A stretch of DNA of 64,000 nucleotides from Pseudomonas kielensis (GTDB lineage: Bacteria > Pseudomonadota > Gammaproteobacteria > Pseudomonadales > Pseudomonadaceae). Under the pieces are notes generated by a model. The model did not search any database and was not told where the DNA came from. It saw only the letters and a program-made list of their open reading frames with translations. The position numbers and the translations under genes were made by a program. Location: the NCBI RefSeq assembly GCF_014236655.1, contig NZ_JACMYG010000004.1, positions 1 through 64,000 on the forward strand. Direction: 5' to 3'. Below are positions 56,065-64,000 of this stretch, piece by piece; within the stretch, counting starts at the first letter, position 1; the number at the start of each line of letters is the position of its first letter.

Positions 56065-56099
56065 AAAAAAATACCCCGCACTTGGCGGGGTATTTTTTT
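56065..56099. terminator. Bidirectional terminator between pchP and ilvD
   Basis: The stem ATACCCCGC/GCGGGGTAT, with ACTTG loop, is flanked by seven A and seven T. It lies 17 bases after the ilvD stop. Confidence 0.9.
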
Positions 56100-56115
56100 G
56101 TTCGACGGTTAAGCC

Positions 56116-57957
56116 TTACAGCCCGTCGAGCATTGCCTTGTTGCGCACGGCGCCCTTGTCGGCGCTGGTGGCCAGCAGGGCGTAGGCTTTCAGTGCGGTG
56201 GTCACTTTACGTGGACGCACTTCTACCGGCTTCCAGCCTTTCTTGTCCTGCTCGACCCGGCGTGCCGCCAGTTCTTCGTCGCTGACCAACAGGTTGATCG
56301 AGCGGTTGGGAATGTCGATCAGCACTTTGTCGCCGTCCTGCACCAGGCCAATCGCGCCGCCGGCAGCGGCTTCTGGCGAAGCGTGGCCGATGGACAGGCC
56401 CGAGGTGCCGCCGGAGAAACGACCGTCGGTGAGCAGGGCGCAGGCTTTGCCCAGGCCCTTGGACTTCAGGTAGGAGGTCGGATAGAGCATTTCCTGCATG
56501 CCCGGTCCGCCTTTCGGGCCTTCGTAGCGAATGATGACGATGTCGCCTTCCTTCACTTCGTCGGCGAGGATGCCGCGTACGGCGCTGTCCTGGCTTTCGA
56601 AGATCTTCGCGTTGCCTTCGAACACGTGGATCGACTCGTCGACACCGGCGGTTTTCACCACGCAGCCGTCCAGGGCGATGTTGCCGTACAGCACGGCCAG
56701 GCCGCCTTCTTGCGAATAGGCATGCTCGACACTGCGGATGCAGCCGTTTTCACGGTCGTCGTCCAGGGTGTCCCAGCGGGTCGACTGGCTGAACGCGGTC
56801 TGGGTCGGGATGCCCGCCGGGCCGGCCTTGAAGAAGTGGTGCACGGCTTCGTCGGTGGTCTGGGTGATGTCCCACTTGGCGATACCTTCGGCCATGGTCT
56901 TGCTGTGCACGGTCGGCAGGTCGGTGTGCAGCAGGCCGCCACGGGCCAGGGAGCCGAGGATCGAGAAGATCCCGCCGGCGCGGTGCACGTCTTCCATGTG
57001 GTACTTCTGGATGTTCGGCGCGACCTTGCACAGTTGCGGCACGTGGCGCGAAAGGCGGTCGATGTCCTTCAGGTCGAAGTCGATCTCGGCTTCCTGGGCG
57101 GCGGCCAGCAAGTGCAGGATGGTGTTGGTGGAACCGCCCATGGCGATGTCCAGCGTCATGGCGTTTTCGAACGCCTTGAAGTTGGCGATATTGCGCGGCA
57201 ATACCGAGTCGTCGTTGTCGCCGTAGTAACGTTTGCACAGTTCGACGATGGTGCGCCCGGCCTGCAGGAACAGCTGTTCGCGGTCGCTGTGGGTGGCCAG
57301 TGTCGAGCCGTTGCCCGGCAACGCGAGGCCGAGGGCTTCGGTCAGGCAGTTCATCGAGTTGGCGGTGAACATGCCGGAGCACGAGCCGCACGTCGGGCAG
57401 GCGCTGCGCTCGTACTCAGCGACTTTCTCGTCAGATGCGCTGGAGTCGGCGGCGATCACCATGGCGTCAACCAGGTCCAGGCCGTGGGAGGCGAGCTTGG
57501 TCTTGCCGGCTTCCATCGGACCACCGGAGACGAAGATCACAGGGATGTTCAGGCGCAAGGCGGCCATCAGCATGCCGGGGGTGATCTTGTCGCAGTTGGA
57601 GATGCAGACGATCGCGTCGGCGCAGTGGGCGTTGACCATGTACTCGACGGAGTCGGCGATGATCTCGCGGCTCGGCAGCGAATAGAGCATGCCGTCGTGA
57701 CCCATGGCGATGCCGTCATCGACCGCGATGGTGTTGAATTCCTTGGCCACGCCGCCAGCGCGTTCGATCTCGCGGGCAACCAGTTGCCCCAGGTCCTTGA
57801 GGTGGACGTGGCCCGGTACGAATTGGGTGAAGGAGTTGGCAATGGCGATGATCGGCTTTTTGAAGTCGTCATCTTTCATCCCCGTGGCGCGCCACAGAGC
57901 GCGAGCACCGGCCATGTTGCGACCGTGGGTGGATGTTTTCGAGCGGTAATCAGGCAT
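56116..57957 (-). CDS. ilvD: Dihydroxy-acid dehydratase IlvD
   Basis: IlvD dehydrates dihydroxy acids to the 2-oxo acid precursors of valine and isoleucine. The 613-residue protein shows its iron-sulfur cysteines in [12 protein letters not shown] and [19 protein letters not shown], plus the Mg site near [11 protein letters not shown] and the ending GASPE-like [13 protein letters not shown]. Length and motifs match the E. coli-type [4Fe-4S] enzyme. ilvA is 24 kb upstream. Confidence 0.97.
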   Translation of the reverse strand: MPDYRSKTSTHGRNMAGARALWRATGMKDDDFKKPIIAIANSFTQFVPGHVHLKDLGQLVAREIERAGGVAKEFNTIAVDDGIAMGHDGMLYSLPSREIIADSVEYMVNAHCADAIVCISNCDKITPGMLMAALRLNIPVIFVSGGPMEAGKTKLASHGLDLVDAMVIAADSSASDEKVAEYERSACPTCGSCSGMFTANSMNCLTEALGLALPGNGSTLATHSDREQLFLQAGRTIVELCKRYYGDNDDSVLPRNIANFKAFENAMTLDIAMGGSTNTILHLLAAAQEAEIDFDLKDIDRLSRHVPQLCKVAPNIQKYHMEDVHRAGGIFSILGSLARGGLLHTDLPTVHSKTMAEGIAKWDITQTTDEAVHHFFKAGPAGIPTQTAFSQSTRWDTLDDDRENGCIRSVEHAYSQEGGLAVLYGNIALDGCVVKTAGVDESIHVFEGNAKIFESQDSAVRGILADEVKEGDIVIIRYEGPKGGPGMQEMLYPTSYLKSKGLGKACALLTDGRFSGGTSGLSIGHASPEAAAGGAIGLVQDGDKVLIDIPNRSINLLVSDEELAARRVEQDKKGWKPVEVRPRKVTTALKAYALLATSADKGAVRNKAMLDGL

Positions 57958-58197
57958 GAAGCACTCCGGGCGGCTAATCAGGTATCAAAAGGGAAGTGAG
58001 CTTCTATTGACGTCTGGAACACTCAGAAATAGCCGGGTGTCCGGAAGTTGCCGAAAACTTTGCGGGATCGCCGCGCGCTTCAGCTTGAGCTCATAAACCC
58101 GCCGGGGGATGACTGGCGATGAATCGTTCGATTCTACACCGCTGGCGGCTGGAGGGAATGGCTGCAAGCATTCACAAGACGTTTGGCGACCACCTCC
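57958..58197. other. Gene-free region upstream of ilvD
   Basis: Together with the adjoining REPIN this makes 342 bases without a gene. It should hold the ilvD promoter on the minus strand. I see no clear attenuator leader, riboswitch or small ORF in it. Confidence 0.6.
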
Positions 58198-58297
58198 GTA
58201 GGAGCGAGCTCGCTCGCGATGAACCCGAGAACACCGCGGGGCATCAGGTTCCCCGCGTTATCGTTGACCACCATCGCGAGCGAGCTCGCTCCTACAG
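58198..58297. repeat. REPIN adjoining the RAYT gene
   Basis: Arms GTAGGAGCGAGCTCGCTCGCGATG and its inverse flank a core with CCCCGCGTTATCGTTGACC. It ends two bases after the RAYT stop codon. The core matches the REPINs at 13065 and 55947, so this is probably the family moved by this transposase. Confidence 0.93.
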
Positions 58298-58299
58298 TA

Positions 58300-58758
58300 T
58301 TAAATCCACATGGCATCCCACAGCGGATAGTCTCCAACTCGAGTCACAAGCCCGGCGCGCAAAGGGTTGGCGATGATGTATCGGGCGATGGCTTTCAGAT
58401 CTTCCTCGCGACGCAAGGCCCGATCGAAGTAACCCTTTTGCCATAGCGTTTCGTGGCGACCTCTTTGCTGGTTGATGGCGCGAGCACTTCTGGATTTGGC
58501 CGCCTGCATCAGTCTCGGCAAATCACCGTTGTGCAATTCAACCAGCCAATGAAAGTGATCCGGCATGACGACCCAGGCTATTGAGGTGGCATTGCCGGCT
58601 TCATGAGCTCTTCTGAGTTCACTCACTAGCAAGCGTCCAACGTACAAATCATTGAAGATCGGTTGTCGTTCATGGGTGACAGCGCTCAGGTGATAGATAC
58701 GACCGGATTGCGAGTGCCGACCTGTGCGTAATCGATGGGCTTTTGGCGTGTTGGACAT
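58300..58758 (-). CDS. REP-associated tyrosine transposase (RAYT)
   Basis: A 152-residue HUH single-strand nuclease of the Y1 transposase family. RAYTs cut and join at REP palindromes and are not insertion sequences themselves. The HUH motif is His68-Phe-His70 in VMPDHFHWLVEL, and the catalytic tyrosine is Tyr127 in IARYIIANPLRAGLV. The N-terminus has GRIYHLSAVTHERQPIF. The gene is bounded by a REPIN at its 3' end and a single REP at 58851-58880 past its 5' end, the classic RAYT layout. A GAGGA box precedes the ATG. It appears intact. Confidence 0.93.
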   Translation of the reverse strand: MSNTPKAHRLRTGRHSQSGRIYHLSAVTHERQPIFNDLYVGRLLVSELRRAHEAGNATSIAWVVMPDHFHWLVELHNGDLPRLMQAAKSRSARAINQQRGRHETLWQKGYFDRALRREEDLKAIARYIIANPLRAGLVTRVGDYPLWDAMWI

Positions 58759-58850
58759 TCCGTTGTCCTCTTCGGTGATGGGAAGAGAAAACGGTAGGCG
58801 TGGGGTGGGAGGTTGTCGCTTCGGCAGTGGATCAGAATGTGTCCTGCACC

Positions 58851-58880
58851 TGTAGGAGCAAGCGGGCGCTCGCTCCTACA
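58851..58880. repeat. REP element upstream of the RAYT gene
   Basis: TGTAGGAGCA-AGCGGGCG-CTCGCTCCTACA is a palindromic pair 93 bases before the RAYT start, completing the REP-bounded unit. Confidence 0.88.
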
Positions 58881-58894
58881 TAGGTTTTGCGTTA

Positions 58895-60091
58895 TCAGCT
58901 GTTGGGCAACAGCCGGCAGGTGATGCTCTTGATGTAGCGTGTCTCGGCGATTGCCGGGTGGACTGGGTGGTCCGGGCCCTGGCCGCCGCGTTCCAGCAGC
59001 TGGATGTTGCGGTCCAGGTGGCGGGCGCTGGTCAGCAGGATGTTCTGCAGGTCATCTTCGGGCAGGTGCATCGAGCACGAGGCGCTGACCAGGATGCCGT
59101 CCTTGTTGAGCAGGCGCATGGCTTGCTCGTTCAGGCGACGGTAGGCGCCTTCGCCGTTCTTCATGTCTTTCTTGCGTTTGATGAACGCCGGCGGGTCGGC
59201 CACGATCACGTCGAAACGCTCTTCGCTGGCTTTCAATTCTTTCAGGGCTTCGAACACGTCGCCTTCGATGCAGGTCATCTTGTCGGCGAAGCCGTTCAAC
59301 GCAGCGTTGCGCTCAACACCGTCGAGGGCGAAGGCCGAGGCGTCGACGCAGAACACTTCGCTGGCGCCGAATGCCGCAGCCTGAACGCCCCAGCCACCGA
59401 TGTAGCTGTAGAGGTCGAGGACGCGTTTGCCTTTGGCGTACGGGGCCAGGCGGGCGCGGTTCATGCGGTGGTCGTAGAACCAGCCGGTTTTCTGGCCTTG
59501 AATGACCGGCGCTTCGAACTTCACGCCGTTCTCTTCCAGGGCTACCCACTCCGGCACCAGGCCGAACACGGTGTCGACGTAGCGCTCGAGGCCTTCGGCG
59601 TCGCGCGCGGCGGAGTCATTCTTGAACAGAATGCCGCTCGGCTTGAGCACCTGGGTCAGCGCGGCGATCACGTCGTCTTTATGGGTTTCCATGGTCGCCG
59701 AGGCGATCTGCACCACCAGGATGTCGCCGAAACGGTCGACGACCAGGCCCGGCAGCAGGTCGGAATCGCCGTAGACCAGGCGGTAGAACGGCTTGTCGAA
59801 CAGACGCTCGCGCAGCGACAGGGCGACGTTCAGGCGGTGCACCAGCAGCGACTTGTCCAGTGGCAGCTTGATGTCGCGCGACAGCAGGCGGGCGCAGATC
59901 AGGTTGTTCGGGCTCATGGCGACGATGCCCAGCGGCTTGCCACCGGCGGCTTCCAGGATCGCCTGATCGCCGGCCTTGAAGCCGTGCAGCGGGGTGGCGG
60001 CTACGTCGATCTCGTTACTGTAGACCCACAGGTGGCCGGCGCGCAGGCGACGGTCGGCATTGGCTTTGAGGCGCAAGCTTGGCAGGGACAT
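58895..60091 (-). CDS. rlmI: 23S rRNA m5C methyltransferase, RlmI-like
   Basis: A 398-residue SAM-dependent methyltransferase, close to the length of E. coli RlmI (396), which methylates C1962 of 23S rRNA. The PUA domain is at 1-90 (RRLRAGHLWVYSNEID). Then come the EEL-like domain and a Rossmann fold with RVLDLYSYIGGWGVQAAAFGA (SAM loop) and VIVADPPAFIKRKKDM. SASCSMHLPEDD supplies the catalytic cysteine. Function as RlmI is inferred from architecture; another m5C target is possible. Confidence 0.88.
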   Translation of the reverse strand: MSLPSLRLKANADRRLRAGHLWVYSNEIDVAATPLHGFKAGDQAILEAAGGKPLGIVAMSPNNLICARLLSRDIKLPLDKSLLVHRLNVALSLRERLFDKPFYRLVYGDSDLLPGLVVDRFGDILVVQIASATMETHKDDVIAALTQVLKPSGILFKNDSAARDAEGLERYVDTVFGLVPEWVALEENGVKFEAPVIQGQKTGWFYDHRMNRARLAPYAKGKRVLDLYSYIGGWGVQAAAFGASEVFCVDASAFALDGVERNAALNGFADKMTCIEGDVFEALKELKASEERFDVIVADPPAFIKRKKDMKNGEGAYRRLNEQAMRLLNKDGILVSASCSMHLPEDDLQNILLTSARHLDRNIQLLERGGQGPDHPVHPAIAETRYIKSITCRLLPNS

Positions 60092-60234
60092 GACGTCGCT
60101 CCAGAAAAAAGAGCGGGAGTATACCCTGTTGTGCAGCCGTTGGCGGGCTCACCGGATGGACTGCGGCAGCGGTTTGAGGTGTCGGCCACCTGCGCTTAAG
60201 GGTTAGAATCGCCGCCTGCCCAGAGTGAGTACTT

Positions 60235-61104
60235 ATGTCCCAAGAGCTATCTTCCGAACAGATTCAGCAGGCCCTGCAAGGCATCAGTGTTCCGCCTCAA
60301 CCGCAAATCATGGTGGATTTGCAGATGGAGCAGTACATGCCGGACCCGGACCTTGAAGTGATCGCGAAGCTGATCTCCCAGGACCCGGGTCTCTCCGGCG
60401 CGCTGTTGAAAATCGTCAACTCACCGTACTTCGGCCTGAGCAACAAGATTGCCTCGATCCAGCGGGCGGTGAACCTGCTGGGCAGCCGCTCGGTGATCAA
60501 CATGATCAACGCGCAGTCGATCAAGGGCGAGATGAATGACGACACCATCGTCACCCTCAACCGCTTCTGGGACACGGCGCAGGACGTGGCCATGACCAGT
60601 CTCAGCCTGGCCAAGCGCATCGGCTCGCAAGCGGTGGACGAAGCCTATGCCCTGGGGCTGTTCCATGACTGTGGCGTGCCGCTGATGCTCAAGCGCTTCC
60701 CCAACTATATGGCGGTGGTGGAGCAGGCCTATGCCAACGCCGGCGTCGATTGCCGGGTAGTGGACACGGAAAACCATGCCTTCAACACCAACCACGCGGT
60801 GGTCGGCTACTACACGGCCAAATCCTGGCGCCTGCCGGAACATGTGAGCCACGCCATCGCCAATCACCACAACGCCCTGGCGATCTTCAGCGACGAGTCC
60901 TCGCGCAACAGCCAGTTGAAGAACCTGCTGGCGATCCTCAAGATGGCGGAACACATCTGTGCCTCTTACCGGGTGCTGGGCAACCAGACCGAAGACCACG
61001 AGTGGGACAGCATCGGCCACCTGGTGCTCGATTATGTCGGCCTCTCGGACTACGACTTCGAGAACCTCAAACAGACGATCCGTGAGCTCGGCGCGCACCA
61101 TTGA
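60235..61104 (+). CDS. HDOD domain protein
   Basis: A 289-residue protein made of one HDOD domain (about 25-235), a relative of HD phosphohydrolases usually lacking catalysis and used in signalling. Typical elements are QIMVDLQMEQYMPDPDLEVIAKLISQDPGLSGALLKIVNS and YFGLSNKIASIQRAVNLLGSRSVINM. Some HD-like residues (LGLFHDCGVPLML) remain, so residual activity cannot be ruled out. No output domain is attached. It precedes mutM by 30 bases. Confidence 0.88.
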   Translation: MSQELSSEQIQQALQGISVPPQPQIMVDLQMEQYMPDPDLEVIAKLISQDPGLSGALLKIVNSPYFGLSNKIASIQRAVNLLGSRSVINMINAQSIKGEMNDDTIVTLNRFWDTAQDVAMTSLSLAKRIGSQAVDEAYALGLFHDCGVPLMLKRFPNYMAVVEQAYANAGVDCRVVDTENHAFNTNHAVVGYYTAKSWRLPEHVSHAIANHHNALAIFSDESSRNSQLKNLLAILKMAEHICASYRVLGNQTEDHEWDSIGHLVLDYVGLSDYDFENLKQTIRELGAHH

Positions 61105-61134
61105 GCGCCGAACCTTTCCTGAGCCGAGTACGCC

Positions 61135-61947
61135 ATGCCTGAATTGCCGGAAGTCGAAACCACCCGCCGCGGCATTGCGCCCTACCTGGAAGGCCAGCGC
61201 GTCAGCCGGGTCGTGGTGCGTGAGCGACGCCTGCGCTGGCCGATCCCCGAGGACCTCGATGTGCGCCTGTCCGGGCAGCGCATTGTGCTGGTGGAGCGAC
61301 GTGCCAAGTATTTGCTGATCAACGCCGAGGTCGGCACCTTGATCAGCCACCTGGGCATGTCGGGGAATCTGCGCCTGGTGGAGATCGGCCTGCCGGCGGC
61401 CAAGCATGAGCATGTGGACATCGAGCTGGAGTCCGGCCTGGCCCTGCGCTACACCGACCCACGCCGTTTCGGGGCGATGCTCTGGAGCCTCGACCCGCTC
61501 AACCACGAACTGCTGCTGCGCCTGGGGCCGGAACCGCTGACTGACCTGTTCGACGGCGAGCGCCTGTTTCAGCTGTCACGTGGGCGTTCGATGGCGGTCA
61601 AGCCGTTCATCATGGACAACGCGGTGGTGGTGGGGGTCGGCAATATTTATGCGACCGAAGCGCTGTTCGCCGCCGGGATCGACCCGCGCCGCGAGGCCAA
61701 GGGCATCTCCCGGGCGCGTTACCTGAAGTTGGCGATCGAGATCAAACGCATCCTGGCCGCCGCCATCGAACGCGGCGGTACCACCTTGCGCGACTTTATC
61801 GGCGGAGACGGCCAGCCGGGCTATTTCCAGCAGGAACTGTTCGTCTATGGCCGGGGCGGCGAGGGCTGCAAGGTCTGCGGGACAGAACTTAGAGAGGTGA
61901 AACTGGGGCAGCGAGCGAGTGTGTTTTGCCCCAGGTGCCAGCGATAA
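61135..61947 (+). CDS. mutM: Formamidopyrimidine-DNA glycosylase MutM (Fpg)
   Basis: MutM removes 8-oxoguanine and formamidopyrimidines and nicks the strand by beta/delta elimination. The 270-residue protein has the catalytic N-terminal Pro2-Glu3 in [13 protein letters not shown], the helix-two-turn-helix region [18 protein letters not shown], and a C-terminal zinc finger ([24 protein letters not shown]). It is convergent with the ferredoxin gene, three bases away. Confidence 0.97.
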   Translation: MPELPEVETTRRGIAPYLEGQRVSRVVVRERRLRWPIPEDLDVRLSGQRIVLVERRAKYLLINAEVGTLISHLGMSGNLRLVEIGLPAAKHEHVDIELESGLALRYTDPRRFGAMLWSLDPLNHELLLRLGPEPLTDLFDGERLFQLSRGRSMAVKPFIMDNAVVVGVGNIYATEALFAAGIDPRREAKGISRARYLKLAIEIKRILAAAIERGGTTLRDFIGGDGQPGYFQQELFVYGRGGEGCKVCGTELREVKLGQRASVFCPRCQR

Positions 61948-61950
61948 GCC

Positions 61951-62949
<999 letters not shown>

Positions 62950-62977
62950 CTATAGATCCGGCGAATAAGCAGTTTTT

Positions 62978-64000
62978 TCATGGGTTTCGCAGGCGTTCAG
63001 CCAGTGCGCTCGCCAGTTGCGCGGTCAGCCCGTAGACCGATAGTTGTGGGTTGGCGCCAATGCTGGTGGGGAACAGCGAGCCGTCATGCACCGACAGATT
63101 GCGCAATTGATGATGCCGCCCGAGGCTGTCGGTCACGGCGTGGGCCGGGTCTTCACCCATGGCGCAACCACCCATGACGTGGGCACTGCCCAGGCGGGTG
63201 CGATACAGCTCCAGGCTCAGGCCGTCGATCAGGGTGCGGGCTTGCGCGAGGCTGTTCACGTAGCGCGCATCGGCGTGCATCGGCATGACGGCCTTGGCGC
63301 CCCCGGCGAACTGGATCTCGGCCATGCTGTGAAACGCCCGGCGCAGGCCGTCCCAGGCATAGTCGGAGACCTGGTAGTCGAGCACCGGCGTGCCATCGCT
63401 GCGTAACTCGACACTGCCGCCGCTGCTGTCCGGGTGGAAACCGTCACGCAGCAGGGCCAGCATGGCGTGGGTATGGGGCAGTTGCTGCATGTGCGCCGCG
63501 CTCTCGGCGCCGAAACCGCCGAGCAGGGTCGCCGCCAGCGCCGGGTGCAGCGGCGGCACTTCGAGCTTGTAGGACATTTTGCCGGTGGTGCCGTCCTGCC
63601 ATTGAAAGTGGTCGGAGTAAATCGACTGCGGCGCACCGTAGAACGGGTTGATGACTTCATCGAACAGCCCGGCGGACATGTTCACCAGGTGCAGGAAAGT
63701 GCGTTTGCCGAGGCGTTCGTGGGGGTCGGGTGCCTTGGAGCGCAGCAACAGTGCCGGGCTGTTGATCCCGCCTCCGGCCAATACGTAGTGCCGTGCCTTG
63801 ACGGTAATGGTGCGGCCAGTGGGCGCCACGCAGCGCTCATCCATGGCCACGCACAGCAGGCCGGTGACCTGGTCGTCCTTGATCAACAGCTGTTCGGCGC
63901 GAGCCAGGTACAGCAGCTCGCCGCCTTTTTCCAGCGTCGCGGGAATGGTAGTGACCATCATCGACTGCTTGGCATTGGTCGGGCAGCCCATGCCGCAATA
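62978..64000 (-). CDS. GMC-family oxidoreductase (partial, N-terminus beyond the window)
   Basis: The last 340 or so residues of a flavin-dependent GMC oxidoreductase; the frame stays open through position 64000, so the FAD-binding N-terminus is off the edge. Visible pieces are YVLAGGGINSPALLLRS and the C-terminal catalytic HVMGGCAMGEDP, then LSVHDGSLFPTSIGANPQLSVYGLTAQLA, which is the typical GMC_oxred_C ending. YCGMGCPTNAKQSM at the edge is typical of the bacterial alcohol or sugar oxidase subgroup. The substrate cannot be told. Confidence 0.88.
   Translation of the reverse strand, partial: YCGMGCPTNAKQSMMVTTIPATLEKGGELLYLARAEQLLIKDDQVTGLLCVAMDERCVAPTGRTITVKARHYVLAGGGINSPALLLRSKAPDPHERLGKRTFLHLVNMSAGLFDEVINPFYGAPQSIYSDHFQWQDGTTGKMSYKLEVPPLHPALAATLLGGFGAESAAHMQQLPHTHAMLALLRDGFHPDSSGGSVELRSDGTPVLDYQVSDYAWDGLRRAFHSMAEIQFAGGAKAVMPMHADARYVNSLAQARTLIDGLSLELYRTRLGSAHVMGGCAMGEDPAHAVTDSLGRHHQLRNLSVHDGSLFPTSIGANPQLSVYGLTAQLASALAERLRNP

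Noticed and set aside
56383..57999. 538-codon plus-strand frame over ilvD
   Set aside because: It lies entirely against ilvD, which has all its iron-sulfur cysteines; the antisense product is low-complexity.

Overview
The window is a high-GC, gene-dense piece of a chromosome from the genus Pseudomonas, most likely the P. fluorescens group. Three things support this. The proteins are Pseudomonas-like throughout. GTAGGAGCGAGC and GTGGGAGCGGGC REP palindromes are scattered between genes. The gene order, from spuI/spuB/spuC/spuD-H/hacB through serA, rpiA, ilvA, rppH, ptsP, lgt, thyA, folA, ilvD, mutM, fdx and coaD, follows what I recall of the P. aeruginosa PA0296-PA0364 stretch, with extra cassettes inserted. 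No tRNA, rRNA, CRISPR array or prophage was recognised. Assignments rest on motif reading and memory of families; no database was searched.

Layout. (1) 1-6.0 kb: a sulfur-starvation block with the 1-Cys peroxiredoxin lsfA and the alkanesulfonate operon ssuEADCBF; lsfA and ssuE share an AT-rich upstream motif. (2) 6.0-17.5 kb: a TetR regulator, then the polyamine locus: spuI on the minus strand, a decayed spuA, spuB, spuC, two periplasmic binding proteins and spuFGH. (3) 17.5-25.1 kb: the N-acyl-homoserine-lactone acylase hacB, a membrane-anchored thioredoxin-like protein, an alpha/beta hydrolase, a DUF2059 protein, a HIF-prolyl-hydroxylase-like dioxygenase overlapping a DUF523 gene, a solute-binding protein and a DUF4399 protein. 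(4) 25.1-40.1 kb: conserved housekeeping genes: serA divergent from a D-2-hydroxyglutarate dehydrogenase, a FAH-family hydrolase, rpiA, ilvA, a HAD phosphatase, rppH, ptsP, a TANGO2-like protein, a TauE/SafE permease, lgt and thyA. (5) 40.2-49.8 kb: accessory cassettes: cadR/cadA (Cd/Zn efflux) and a 2-aminoethylphosphonate operon (LysR, ATPase, fused permease, binding protein, FAD oxidoreductase, PhnZ-like HD oxygenase). (6) 49.8-64 kb: a little-understood GTPase (DUF3482) plus membrane protein (DUF2868) pair, folA, a cystine symporter, phosphorylcholine phosphatase, ilvD, a RAYT transposase flanked by REP sequences, an RlmI-like methyltransferase, an HDOD protein, mutM, a 2[4Fe-4S] ferredoxin, coaD and the 3' part of a GMC oxidoreductase that runs off the window.

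How the genes work together. The ssu genes import sulfonates and release sulfite using SsuE-made FMNH2, with LsfA probably handling peroxide. The spu genes import putrescine and spermidine and channel putrescine through gamma-glutamylation or transamination, although the local gamma-glutamyl hydrolase is broken. SerA and the D-2-hydroxyglutarate dehydrogenase probably form a coupled pair. The phosphonate operon encodes uptake plus two oxidative enzymes but not a complete C-P cleavage route. The most interesting items are the spuA remnant, the RAYT/REPIN set with a repeated 15-bp insertion inside some REPs, the PHD2-like hydroxylase, and the DUF3482/DUF2868 pair, whose GTPase lacks a recognisable NKxD motif.
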